Part shown: positions 37,578 through 49,790 of the stretch, piece after piece | How the letters are laid out: every line of letters begins with the position of its first letter | Position numbering within the stretch: the first letter of the stretch is position 1 | Assembly: GCF_910592395.1 (NCBI RefSeq) | Contig: NC_088310.1 | Location: 7,387,501 to 7,451,500, forward strand | Source: Lineus longissimus | Lineage: Eukaryota > Nemertea > Pilidiophora > Heteronemertea > Lineidae | Reading direction: 5' to 3' | DNA length: 64,000 nt | Made by a program: the position numbers and the translations under genes | Notes under the pieces: generated by a model | The model's input: only the letters and a program-made list of their open reading frames with translations | Databases searched by the model: none | Told to the model about the DNA's origin: nothing

Positions 37578-40217
37578 AAAGAGGACACTCTGTGGACTAG
37601 GGTTATTTGGTGTTCTTGGCTTGGTCAATTATGCAACAAAAGACTAACTAGGGATTGATACTTGGGTCACTTAAAGATGAGGAGGCAAGCATGGTTTTAA
37701 CAATGTTCATTGACCCGGTGATGATGTTTTACATGTAAAGGAAGCTGATTTAACACAGGGTACAGGGTGATATCTGTTGTTTGCCGCAGGCAAATAAGTT
37801 TAATTCTCTTCCATACTATCTCATTTGTATTGAAATAAAAAAATTGAGGCTGTGAGGCTCTACGCTATCAATCCCTAGTTGGTATCTTAGTTAGCATGAA
37901 CTTTAACACATTCAACTCTAAATGAATTTTCGATATGATCATTTCAAACAAAGGGTAATTGTAAGCAAATTCATTAGCCTGAAGTAGAACACCTTGGGGA
38001 AAGTCAGATACCTATTCATGTCATTTGAAAACAATGCAAAACCATTAGCGCAGTGCCACAGGATTTATCTCCTCGACCTTGAAAACCAGTCAATTTGGCA
38101 CTGGGGGTATTTCTTTGGTTGGTATGGACTTGGGGTTTTATGAAAGTCGAGTACCAACAATGCGGTAGGAAACAAACCAAGCCAACTCCCCCAAGCAACC
38201 AAATGACCCTGAATGCTAGTATTATAGACAAAATTGACTTTTTTGGGATGACTTTCCATTTGATGTGTGCAATAATGCTTGAGTGGACATTCGCACCGCA
38301 TTCAGACCAACATGTCCTGAAGGTCATAGTAACAAGATTTTTTTTTACTGATGATAACCGATACATCCAACTTTGCCATATGCAGTCAACCAGTTTAAAC
38401 AACAATCAAAGTATCATTGTTCTATATAAAATCCATCATTTAGATGTTACAATATAAGTACTTTGATTCAACCAATATATCAAGAACTCAGCTAATCTTG
38501 TACCCCAAAACCTTCAAAATAGTTATACAAGATGCTGAATCAGAATCCTGGACTTTGAAACACATGGCAACATCAACTTTCACTCTCAGATGACCTTGGA
38601 TTCACAAGCCCACAGCAATACTTAACTTTACTCGCAATAGCAAAACTTACAAATGACCCCAAGACAAACGGGTCATTTTTTCCACTTCCTAAACGCAATC
38701 AATGCGTTCAACACGTTCCGTGTCTTATGTAACGATGGAGCAATTTGGCGGCAAACATCACGCTCCCACCCTGCAGGAAGGAATTAGACCTTCAAGGCTG
38801 CTTCATTACACACAGCGAGAGAAAAAAAACACACTCGCATAGGGAGACAATTACGTTTTTAGCGCAAAAAAGCCTAAGACCTTGACAGCAACAGGGTCGT
38901 TGGAGCGTATTTTTAGCAAAGACAAAGCTGCAGAGGAACAATTACCAAGTAACATATTTATGCGCTAATGGAGAAAAAATGCAACACAATTAGCAAACAG
39001 AAAAGTTTTTTCCAACTTTTGATAACTTCTGATGGCAATAAAAACAAACTTTTTTACTTTTGTGATGTGTTTTTGTCAAAAGGTTAATCATAAAATAATT
39101 ACGTTTTAACACAGTTCTTTCTCTCCAAGTTTTCACACTTAAACAGTAGCCAAATTTAACAATGCCAAAAAGATTCATATAAGCGACTTAAACCTTGTTA
39201 CACCTTGTCACCTTGGTTTATTGGCAGTTTCACTATGTTACTGTGGAACTAACTGAAAGCCACGGAGCATTACATGTGTGCTACCACAGCACTTATTAAG
39301 TTAGAAGTGAAATATGATCCAATTGCTTCAAATAGATATCAACATTCAGAACTACGATTGATTTCTCACCTCTGCACCAGATCCACCATAAACCTTCTAC
39401 CGCAGATATTGCCTTCATCTCAGAATCTGAACAGCTTATATTAGCGTAACCATGGCAACGGGAAGTCCTAATCACAAGATGTCCATTCCAATCTTTAGTT
39501 AACATCTTGTCAGTTCTGATGCATAAAAACGGAAACGCCGCATAAAGTCCTTCAAATCGATCACTGGCTTACGAGCTATAAAACTCGTGACATATCACAG
39601 GCGTTATGACACCTTGGTTGAAGTTTCACTCAAAATATCGAGAATTTAAAACTCCGATAAAATTTAACGCTTATTCGTAAACGACACAGCTTGGAAAACT
39701 TTAACACATCCGTGTGAGGTTTCACTTCAGATATGATGAACTCAAACTCTTGTCCCATTTGATATTGGTGGGTTTCTAAATGTCGAGTGGCCTCGGGGCG
39801 CATTCGGGCTATTTAGGAAGGGGATCCATGATGTAACCACGACATGATTAGCACGTAGGTGACGTAATACCGAGTTTTTCCAGCCATTGTCCATTGTTGT
39901 CTGTCGGATGTGCAGATAGGGACCAGAGATCAGTCATGGTCTGGTCATTTGCAACGAAAATATTGTTGACTCTGATGCAAGTTTAAACACGCCCGAGAGA
40001 ATTGGCAAGTTGAGGCTGATACCTGTCTCAAAAAGTTGTCTATCGTGGGATAAATACGCAAACGCTTGAAGAAGTGCTCTTATTGCTGCACACTTTCATT
40101 TAACATAGAGTTCAAGTGACACTAAAGTATTGGAAAAGCTTCTTCACTTGGCAATTACTGTCACAACCTGGGGGACATTTTTGCTGACAATTTACAAGAA
40201 GGTGCCTGGAAGGATCC
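37578..40217. other. unique DNA, no supported gene
   Basis: Frames at 38016-38405 minus (129 codons) and 38095-38457 plus (120 codons) cover the same DNA, with no domain in either. The remainder has only short frames. Confidence 0.5.
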
Positions 40218-40289
40218 TTTGACTGCTAAGGTGAACAATTTTCCAATAGATTTTAATCTATAGGCAATTTGTTCACCTTTGCAGTTAAA
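40218..40289. repeat. 72-bp near-perfect palindrome
   Basis: The arm TTTGACTGCTAAGGTGAACA pairs with TGTTCACCTTTGCAGTTAAA, and the pairing continues through AATAGATTTTAATCTATAGG at the centre, leaving almost no loop. It could form a cruciform or hairpin, and may be a tiny MITE or a solo fold-back. No target duplication is evident. Confidence 0.8.
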
Positions 40290-41249
40290 TATCATTGTTG
40301 CTGATAATTTTCATTCATGCCATCCAGGAGAAATAACAGTGGGCGATTATTGAACGTACGAGACATTACCAGGAATTCGTCCTCAGCACCCAAACAACAT
40401 GTATTGAACAATCTGTGTCTGGGACTGCCGGTCAATACTAGCCACTTAGACTGTTCAAACTTCATCCCAGAAATGACAAGGACAGAGAGTTATCAATATT
40501 TAGCGATGTTGTCAGAAATGAGTTTTTCACTAATATTGATCAATTGTTTTGGCTTCCTACATCAAGTGGACCAAGCATCAATTATGCCACCTGAGTCTCT
40601 CTGTATGCCCAATTTACCAGCACTTACCAAAATAAGTTCAAAATGTTGATACATATTTGAAAATCTGCTCACACGCACAAATTATGGAAATGATGGAAGT
40701 GAAATTTCGAAAAGATAATTCATGAACCAATAACCATGGAAAAATGTGGTTTGCAGTACATGACCCTGTGCTTAATATACAGCTTGAATCCAATATACAG
40801 AACTAGTCTTAGATCGGTGAAATTAGAGTATATTGCTTCGGCATGACCTGAAGTCGCTTCAAAATACCAACAGTAATATTGCATTCAATGAATCAATCCC
40901 AAACTATTTCCTAGTCAATGTGGACAATAAGAAACCCGAGACCACAATATATCTGCATATCGACCCAGTGAGGACACAAAATGTGTAAAACAATAGATAT
41001 TGCAGATATTCCACCAGCTGTTGCTTCTGTCAATCGGGCAAGAATGTAAATTAATACTATCACCGTAACAAGTGGTGAGACACAATGCTGTTAGAAATGC
41101 CCAGCTGTTCACACCCCAACTGCTGGCATGGGTATGAATGAATTTTACAGTGTTTACGATTTTCTATCATAGATGAGTCAAGGCTGAAAAATGGATCACA
41201 ATTACCGGACATGCAAATTTTGTCAGTTTCGCATTCAAAACAGCCAGTA
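40290..41249. other. mostly unique DNA
   Basis: The frame 40317-40649 (110 codons) shows no domain. At 40805-40830 the phrase AGTCTTAGATCGGTGAAATT resembles the inverted arms at 42285 and 42462. Confidence 0.4.
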
Positions 41250-41346
41250 CGCGATATCAAACCACCGATTGCCAATTTTACCTGCAGATGAGAGATTTTT
41301 TGTCGCACATAGCAGCTATTATAATCGCAAGTCGCAGCAAGCAAAA
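41250..41346 (-). repeat. dispersed repeat family R1, copy 2
   Basis: On the minus strand it reads GCTATGTGCGACAAAAAATC, then CATCTGCAGGTAAAATTGGC and AATCGGTGGTTTGATATCGC. It aligns with copies at 33925-34042 and 56831-56940 over about 100 bp. The copies sit in unrelated flanks, as expected of an old interspersed repeat. Confidence 0.65.
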
Positions 41347-41458
41347 TTTATCATTAGTGCAGCACTTTAACTACAATACAGACCAGTCACAACAATACAT
41401 GATTTGCACCTGTAACAATTAAGAGTGAGAATTCAAGTTAAATTTATGATAAAACATC

Positions 41459-41620
41459 GACAGCTTGTCATGACAACATCAATGCTTGATTTTTTATCAA
41501 TGTCTAAAAAGGGGATATATGGAGTACTGGCCAAATTGGTATTTGTTGGCACAGATTGAACATTGACAGCCTGTCATGACCAGACAAATGCTCGATTTTC
41601 ATGGCAATACTTAACATTTC
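41459..41620. repeat. 106-bp spaced direct repeat
   Basis: GACAGCTTGTCATGAC at 41459 and GACAGCCTGTCATGAC at 41565. Both go on with AATGCTTGATTTT or AATGCTCGATTTT. Confidence 0.65.
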
Positions 41621-42284
41621 TCATCAGTACAGGTTTAATAAAGCATTCTCATTAAAAACTGGCTCATTACTTGGCTATGAAATGTCTGGGGTCAGTGTGC
41701 TCACTCAGCTCTGAAATATTCACGGACACTTTATTTATTTTAATTTTATATCAGTCATTTGGGACTATATTTTAACAAAATACTTAAAATTGCTGCAGGG
41801 GGGGATATCACAAATGTAATTGCTCATAACCACAGTTAGAGCGGCCAAGCAACAGCATGGAATGCTCCAGGGGCCATATATATATATAACCAGCCTCTGA
41901 GTCATCAACTAGCCTGGCAAGGAAAGCTGATCCTAAACCAACAACTGCACAAATGAAATGTACAATAATTGTACTTAGAAGAAAGACTTTTTATGATCTG
42001 TTTGGGTTCGAGAGTCTGTTAGTCACGGGTAATGCATATGATCCGAGAAAAAAATCAATTCACTATGTTTACCAGTATGCCAACACCTTGACTTGTGGTG
42101 TTTTACCTTTGTTTTTATACCCTGTTTAACTTTTGTTGGATTAATATATGGACGATATAGGCGTAAATGAAATATTTAGGATGCAATTTTTTTCAATGCC
42201 AGTGTATTTCATCACCATTGAGATTGTTTTGTGCATAATGGGATTTGTAATTTAGCTCAACACAAGTTCTGAAATACTCTGGCT

Positions 42285-42487
42285 GTAGTTTCATTGATCT
42301 AAGACCAGATGATTATTTCCTACTAAATCAACAGAAAGCCAAGCCACTGCCCATCGAAAGACTGGGGGGCGCCACCCCATTGTCTATCCTAACTGAACAT
42401 GTTGAATGACATCAATCTATCATGCGCAGAACAACAAGCTTTGAATTGAGTTGTTACAACAGGTCTTAGATTGGTGAGAGTAGAGTA
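42285..42487. repeat. possible small MITE with ~25-bp imperfect TIRs
   Basis: The left arm (42285-42306) read in reverse complement gives GGTCTTAGATCAATGAAAC. The right arm (42462-42487) gives GGTCTTAGATTGGTGAGAG. A third, single arm lies at 40805. The internal sequence has no coding potential and no clear target duplication was found. Confidence 0.35.
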
Positions 42488-45400
42488 TTCCCATTGCTGC
42501 CTGGATTCTTAATACACATGATACACTCGACAACACCTGTGAAATTTTTAACAACTTTTTAAAGAAAATGCACTTCCTGCACAAAAACAAAGTCATGAAG
42601 GCAGACTATTGGTACCATCATTACTGCACCAAAGCCATGATAGATGCTAGCCAAGTGCCTGGTAACTTATCATCAGCGGTGTACGCCCAAACCTGTCTCG
42701 ACCTCTCGTCTGCCCAGGTGGGGCATGGGAAAGGCAATCAAAGATAACCTGAACCCCAGTTTAGAATATTACGCCATCGGTCAGACTCATCATATTCTCA
42801 AGACTCTCATCCAGATAATCTCGCACCCTTATTTTTGTTACACCGCATCCTCTGTCACCTTATTTAATCACCGTCAACTCAACCCATAATCGTGGCCCCG
42901 AACCATAACAGAAACGAACCCCGTTTTACGGAAATAGCCCAAAAAGGACAAAACTGAAGACACACCTAATCTCCACCCAAAATTATTCATGGGCAATGTC
43001 ATCCCTATATTCGGGTGTCATCCCTATTTTAGACGGGACGGTTAGCTAAAGGGCCATTCAGGGGATTAAACCAACGGACTGGCAACTCAACTGTATTTTT
43101 AGCAAATCATGTCCACACCTGAACTGACTAAACTTTTGAAAATTATTTTCGCAACATGCTAGTTGCCATTTCCCCCCCCCCCCACAAAACCTCAGCTGCC
43201 ACCTTGATTTAGGCTTTTAAAAAAAATTCTAATCCTTTTTTTAACTTTTATTCTTTGAATGCTATCAAACTGCATTTCATTTTCTAACCCGGGCTACTAA
43301 CACTTCGCACCCAAGCCCAGGCACTTTTTGTCTCTACGTGTCCTCACTTTTGTTTGACTGACAATTCAACTAAAAACTTAACTTTGTGAGTGATTAGTTG
43401 GTAGCAGATTAGTTGATTAGTCATTATTTGGTAGCAGATTAGCTTTGCGAATAATAAAATATGTTACGCTCCCTTAAAATAGATTCTAATGTGTTCAACT
43501 CGATGCCTTGACGGCAACATCACAAGTAAACCTAACACGCCATCGCCATCAACGAGTCTGAACATGTCACAACGCATTCGACATTCTCCGCAATAAATGC
43601 TACGCATTTTCCCGTGCTAGCAAAAAACTAGCATCAGCTGATTTCAAAATCAATATTGAGTGCTAAGAGTTGAGCTACTTGAGCACATGCTGCTCCCAGG
43701 CTACCTGGATGTGAAGGATGCATCGCTACGAGCATGTTCCAGCGCTAATGAAGAAGACAACACCGCTAACAGCATTGTTAAAGGTCAGGCATGTCTGTTT
43801 AATATTTGAACATTATAATTTGAATTTAAATTTTCTACCTGTAAATATACGTACTGAAAGTGAATTTCAACACTGCTGTTGTGTAAAATGACACAAAGCT
43901 TGTCTACATGCCAAATTTCATCACAATAGCTTGCGTAAATGACACTAACAGTACATTTTTGTCTGAACTTCAAGCAGGAAACCAGCAAACAAACACCCAT
44001 TTTAAAACGCCATGAGAGGTTATCGATGAACATACAGGCTCACGGTATCAGGTGAAGGGGCCAGGATCCTGTGGCACTGATGATAACCTGCCTGTGCAAC
44101 ACCAGAGTCAATTGGAAACAAGTGCATGCCACTTGAGGTTTGCGATAAAAAATCCTCAGGTCGATAGAAGAATAGGCAGAGGTGGAGCTACACAACAGAC
44201 CTAAGTCACAGAACATGACAGTAGTGTTAATACTCCGTCAGAATAAATGATAAAACACCTACAATTTTAACGAGGCAAGTATTGACTTTGAGAAGTTTCC
44301 TTTACACAGCCTTTAACCGACAGCAGAGGTACTCTGCCTCAAATGAGACAGGGTGAAATGCACTAGTCTGAGTATATAGCCCCAGCAGCCAATTTATTCA
44401 AAGAGAAATATACAGGATAATGTAAATTGGCAATTCAAATAGTACTTTACACCTAAGTTCTCAACACTGATATTCCAAATGGTTAAATTTTCTTCTATAC
44501 TCTAAGAAATACATGTTTGTGAGCAGTTCACCATCTCAAAATCTATTTTGTTTTTCACTTTATCATGTTTTCCCAAAAATCTGTACGGGGTACATGGCCA
44601 AAAGCTGAAAACCTTTATTCCTAAGAGTGTATGTATTTACTCGAAAAGGGTTAAAATAGAAAGACACATTCGTGTGCTTCTTTTGATAAAGTGGGATTTT
44701 TCAACGGCATTCCTCTGCAGATTCTAAGCCAACAATGTAACTCCTTATTCATTCTTGTCAGCTCACAGCATATTTCAATCTAATGTTCGGATCGAAAAAT
44801 AAATTTAATCTCCCCATGGCCGAGAAGACAATCCAGGCACGGCCATGACTTCATTCATACGGATACGAATCGGCCAATTTTAATCATGGCTTCTATCGAT
44901 GAGATCTTGTCCTTTTTCCATAAGACATCTCAGACGGTTACATTTTACTCGGTCACGGGGTGATAAATTGATACTGCGTATCTGGTAATCAATATTTCAC
45001 AGCCGGAGCTAGGATACATACATATCACCATGGTCACGTGTAAACAAACACACCAGAAGAAAGGTGAAACGTCACCAGGTACTGGTATGTTCTGTAAAGA
45101 TAAACCTATTGTTGGCATCAGTTGGCAAAAGGTGTAGAGGTTTTTATCTACGTGATCGCCGGTACTGGTGCAGTTTTTGCAGCACAGCTTTAGGTCAAGG
45201 ATTTGTAGCAGGAATGTTAGAGGGGCAACTTGGCAAGGAGGATAATGTGCCAACTTGCCACTAGAGGCCGCCACATGTAGTGTCAAACTAATGCTGATCT
45301 CTCATAATGTTTTTGCCGAGTTGGGAGGCAGTTTTTTACGTGGCTCGCAAAATTCAGGCAAGGCTATGGTCACAATGTACATTCCATTCTTGTGTACTGT

Positions 45401-47451
45401 TTATTGCAGTTCAATGATTTTTCAATAATCTTTATAGGAGAAGGAATAGTTCTGCTGGAAGGGATGAAAACCAACGTATCATATGCCCAAGTTGTCCCTT
45501 TAAAGTTACAACATTGCTGACAGTCGGCAGTTTACAGTACAGTGTTCTGTCGTATGCTGAACCCATGAAGTCTAGGCTTACCAATAGACCAGGCCGTCCT
45601 CATCTAATAATCCGAGGCTACTGCCTGGGAAAATGTCCAGGCTGCACCAAAAACAACGCAATAAAACAGCATAATCTTCCAGAAGGGAAAGCTTACCATC
45701 TGGAATAATCTTCCCTCGTGACTCCTTGCCATTTTCCATTCATTAAGCGCCGGCATTACTCACTTTCCGTCGGGCATTCAGTGGGGACGTCCTGGTGGCA
45801 TTTATCTGACCACTTGAGCCGTTGACAGAGGAGGTTTTCTCGATATACAGACACGATAGGAATACGGGATTTCTTTCTTTAAAGGTCTACTTGAAGGAAG
45901 TATTATGTATGGAATCTTTCGAGAATAACGCTTTATCTTGTAATTAGGTATAAGCACAAGGACACAGCATGACCTGGGCTATCTAATAATGATACCACTA
46001 TCATCCAGTTGTGCTCTATCTCCAATAAAGCCATAACATTATTAATGTCCTCAGCTGATCCCTGAGCCATATTTCGTACATCCAGGGTGGGGCTCGTGAC
46101 AGTAATGACAGCGACACCAGATGCAAACAGCAATTTAGCAGTAATTTTGATTGAGGTCCCGAAGTCCCGGGAATCACCCATTCAATGGTCCCTGGAATCG
46201 TCATCCACCATTAGGACATCTCGTGTCCTGTCTTGCTCATGAAACGCTGTCAGCTGGAATAATTTCCCCGATCTCTCATCAGCATCTCCACGCCATTCTT
46301 TACCATTTATCATGAGCGACTCCACAGCAGAACATGAGTAATCGCCAGGACAGTGTTTTCTAGCGATATGGAACCAGTCTAATCTGCTGACGTTTCCTTA
46401 ATGTTGCCTGAGTGAATTTTAAACGACATTTCCAATGGGTTCGCCTCACTACAAGTATCTTGAAAGATTAATGCACTCAATTTGTTGGAATAAAATTTGA
46501 ATAATGTGCCGATTCTTAGATTCCCTAGGAGCTATACTGGGTGCTTTAGAACAATCCTTAGCGATTTTGGTTAAAAGGTTTTGAAACCATTGAAATACAT
46601 GAACAGTATCTGCAGAGGAGCTAAAATCTTAACAAACAGGACACGAGAAGCTTTTGATAAAATCTGAGACTCATTTATAAAGTTTTGACCAACAATATGA
46701 TAAAACACAAAGATCTGCCTCTGTGAAATTGGTAATTGCTAAACATAAAATTCTTCCACAATTCAGGATATATCCTCAGACAACCTTTCCTGCTGTCAGG
46801 CCTAAGTTGAACCACTCAAATACCTCCTAGGATATTTCATCCAAATATACAAATTCAAATTCAATGCAAAAGTTATTGTTTTATTGAACCCTGAGAGCAA
46901 AACATGTCAATGTCCCATAATTTCATTCAGCTTTTTACTACCACCTGCATGTTTCTACAGGTGTTGTGAATCATTACGCAAAACACGACAAATCCACTGG
47001 CCGTTTACGATATTCCCATTTAAAGTTCCAATAATGTTGTAAAACCAATAGATACTGGCATAAATTTCTTATCCTCTGGGAATGGATAAGCCAGCAAAAA
47101 TCTTGTAAGACCTGCGGTAATGTTTGCACAAATGCTGCAAAGCTTACGATATCTTTCAACTTCCTCCCTCCCTGAAGCCATTAGTCGCAAGGATTAAAAC
47201 TTTAAACACGACAAACCTATTTGTTGAGTTAGTTTTTACAAATGTGCTAAATCTGTCTTAAGTATTAAAAATCTACGCCTTATGAGGAAAGAAGCACCGT
47301 TTGACATCATTGCCTGACTTGTCATACAACATCCTTAGGGACTTAGCAGCAGTGATATAAAAAAGAACAGTTTTTTTATCAGCTGTTTCCCTCAAGCCAT
47401 TTAGTGGTTTTTAAATTGTTTATATCTCCAGGACACTTCGCAGTGAAATCT
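42488..47451. other. unique DNA, no gene seen
   Basis: Open frames are 113 codons or fewer (44945-45286 minus the longest), with no recognised domain. A short direct repeat GGTAGCAGATTAG appears twice at 43400-43441. No RNA gene was supported. Confidence 0.5.
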
Positions 47452-47712
47452 AGGTCAGCAGGTAACATATCAGTAAAATCTAGGTCAGCAGACAATGCAC
47501 CGCAGTGAGATCTAGGTCAGCAGGTAATACATAACAGTGAAATTAGGTCAGCAGGTAATGCATAACAGTGAAATTAGGTCAGCAGGTAATGCATAACAGT
47601 GAAATTAGGCCAGCAGGTAATGCATAATGGTGAAATTAGGTCAGCAGGTAATGCATAACAGTAAAATGTAGGTCAGCAGGTAACACATAACAGTGGAATA
47701 TAGGTCAGGAGA
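47452..47712 (+). repeat. ~31-bp minisatellite carrying AGGTCA-type hexamers
   Basis: AGGTCA, or the single variant AGGCCA, starts at 47452, 47482, 47514, 47545, 47576, 47607, 47638, 47670 and 47702: nine units spaced 30-32 bp. The unit core is AGGTCAGCAGGTAATGCATA followed by ACAGTGAAATT. The hexamer AGGTCA is the canonical nuclear-receptor half-site. Whether that has meaning here is unknown. Confidence 0.95.
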
Positions 47713-48610
47713 TCTGGGTCATGCAAGACAACATCCGAGTTGTAAAATTCAGCGCCTTTAGTAAAAGTTCTTCCATTTAAAACATGCCGTCAAAATCCCT
47801 AGAAGGAAATTTCAAATCATTCCCCATGTTAATATCTCTCCTTTGCGAAAAAGCCCTGCATATTGCAATTGATACCGTAGGCAAACATGAAACTCAAAGA
47901 TTGGATGTCACACAAATGAACGTTGCTCTACATCAAAATGAATTTGCTGATGCAATTTTCAAAATGAAATTTGTAGCGGAGGCAGCATCACTAAACTGCC
48001 ACCTGTTCCAGAAAAATCACCCGCATAATGCTACATGTAAAAAGGATTATGGATATGAATATGGTAATTGAAATTAACAGAGTCGATGTCTTTGATCGCC
48101 TAGGTAATGAAGGGAACAGTTGTAAATATTGAAATGAACATCACTGAAGTTTCAGGTCCTGCAGTTGGCTGTGACATAATAATCAGTAAAAGGGTAGTAA
48201 TATTGAAAAGCCGTGAGCAATCAGCTCATATCAGTAAAAGTCCTTGTTACTCACTAATATACACCCGTTGATTTGGTTTAAACAGATTTAACATGTTTAA
48301 CAGATTTTCTCAACAAATGTAGAACTCGGTTACACCCAAAGCACTGTCGAACTACCTTCTTAGCGAAACCCATCGAAGTCGTCTGAAATAAAAACATTAA
48401 ATCCAGGGTCGGCAATAAACAACCCCAGGAACAAGTTTACCAACCGACCAAAGCAATCAGTCATGTTTACCTCTCAGACATGTTAGATCACTGAGACACA
48501 CTGGAGGTCGATCCATCAATATCTTATGACCCGACATTGGCATTTCCTAATCCGGCTCCCGTTCCACCAGCGAAACATTTTAAAGAATTGAAAACTCATC
48601 CTTTTGAAAA
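47713..48610. other. unique DNA, no supported gene
   Basis: A 95-codon frame at 47784-48071 has no recognised domain, and no splice context supports it. Confidence 0.45.
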
Positions 48611-48753
48611 AAAATGAAATGGCCAGGGCCATTGTGCTCACCTCATGTGGAGGAAAGATGGATAAAGAGCATGGTATTGTGTCATGTAGTGTTAGGTTTG
48701 ATGTAGGTCCAAGCAATTACAATTTCCCCAAAATGGCCAATTTACAGTACATT

Positions 48754-48782
48754 CGACCTCTGTGACCTTGAAAAGTAGGTCA
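48754..48782 (-). promoter_or_regulatory. nuclear-receptor-like DR3 motif, copy A unit 1
   Basis: CGACCTCTGTGACCTTGA; read on the minus strand this is an extended half-site TCAAGGTCA, a 3-bp spacer CAG and AGGTCG, one base off a perfect DR3. A further AGGTCA in plus orientation lies at 48777-48782. Function is not shown. Confidence 0.35.
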
Positions 48783-49066
48783 AATCAAAGAAGACCCGGG
48801 TGACACATTGAATGGTTGTTAGAATTAGATGTACCTATGATATAAAATTGGTGCCAATCAGGCAAGTAATACTAGGAATAATGGCATTTTGAAGAATTTA
48901 CGATTTGGCCCCCTCCCTGGAGGCCAAGCGGCAAATCAGATCGAACCAAACTTCGGTACCTGAGACCACCTGACCAAGGGGTACATGTGTACTTAATTTG
49001 TGATCAATAGTCATTGCAGTTAAGAAACGTGCCATAGTTACGGCCTGACGGCGAATTTACGCCATT

Positions 49067-49095
49067 TGACCTCTGTGACCTTGACAAGAAGGTCA
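49067..49095 (-). promoter_or_regulatory. nuclear-receptor-like DR3 motif, copy A unit 2
   Basis: TGACCTCTGTGACCTTGA at 49067-49084 gives, on the minus strand, TCAAGGTCA-CAG-AGGTCA, a perfect DR3 with an NR5A/ERR-type extended half-site. A plus-strand AGGTCA at 49090-49095 makes a fold-back with the first TGACCT. Confidence 0.4.
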
Positions 49096-49367
49096 AATTA
49101 AAAACCTGTGTGACATATATTGTATGGCGGTTAGATGTACCCATGATATCAAATTGGTGGCAATCGGGCAAGAAGTTAAGGAATAATCAAATTTTTAAGG
49201 TTTTTGGATTTTGCCCCCTGGTGGTCAAGTGGTGAATCATATTGGACCAAACTTCGGTCCCTGAGATTACCTGACTAAGGGGTAAATGTGTACCAAATTT
49301 GGGATCAATAGTCATTGCAGTTTAGAAACGTGCCATCGTTACATCCTAACGGCCAATTTACACTATT

Positions 49368-49396
49368 TGACCTCTGTGACCTTGAAAAGGAGGGCA
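49368..49396 (-). promoter_or_regulatory. nuclear-receptor-like DR3 motif, copy A unit 3
   Basis: The same perfect 18-bp DR3 occurs at 49368-49385. The third half-site is mutated to AGGGCA at 49391. Confidence 0.4.
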
Positions 49397-49643
49397 AATC
49401 AAAAACCCGGAGGATATATGATGCACCTTTGCTAGAAGTACCTACCATATTTTTTTCAAAATTTCCCGACTACTATTAAGGGAGATATTGCATATTTTCA
49501 CTTTTAACGTTTGGCCCCCTGGTGGCCAAACCATGAAACGAATCGGACCGAAACTTGGTCTCCAAGGTGTCATTACATAAGGGTACATGTGTACCAAGTT
49601 TCAACTCAATAGCTCTAACAGTTACGAAACGTGCCCTGCTAAC

Positions 49644-49651
49644 GGACGACG

Positions 49652-49735
<84 letters not shown>

Positions 49736-49748
49736 AGACGACGGACGC
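49644..49748. repeat. (GAC)n microsatellite, 28 uninterrupted units
   Basis: GGACGACGGAC leads into 28 pure GAC units (49652-49735), then GACAGACGACGGACGCC. The equivalent tract in copy B has only 7 units. Confidence 0.97.
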
Positions 49749-49790
49749 CACGGTATGGGATAAGCTCACCTCTGCTAAGAGGTGAGCTAA

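Larger units (their letters stand above)
48611..49790 (+). mobile_element. hairpin-ended HINE-like element, copy A (1180 bp)
   Basis: It starts AAAATGAAATGGCCAGGG. It contains three diverged ~300-bp direct units beginning AATTTAC at 48739, 49054 and 49355, then a GAC microsatellite and GGACGCCACGGTATGGGATA. It ends in a 9-bp perfect stem (GCTCACCTC / GAGGTGAGC, loop TGCTAA) followed by TAA. The copy at 57063-58162 is nearly identical and uses different flanks. No target duplication is visible at either copy, which fits Helitron-type insertion. No open frame is meaningful; the arginine-rich frames here are just the GAC repeat. It is presumably moved in trans by a Helentron-type RepHel protein not present in this window. 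Classification is by structure only. Confidence 0.75.

Noticed and set aside
38016-38457. Overlapping 129- and 120-codon frames on opposite strands
   Set aside because: They cover the same DNA antisense to one another and neither resembles a family.
47452-47712. CRISPR-like array
   Set aside because: Units are contiguous ~31-bp tandem copies with no unique spacers, in animal DNA.
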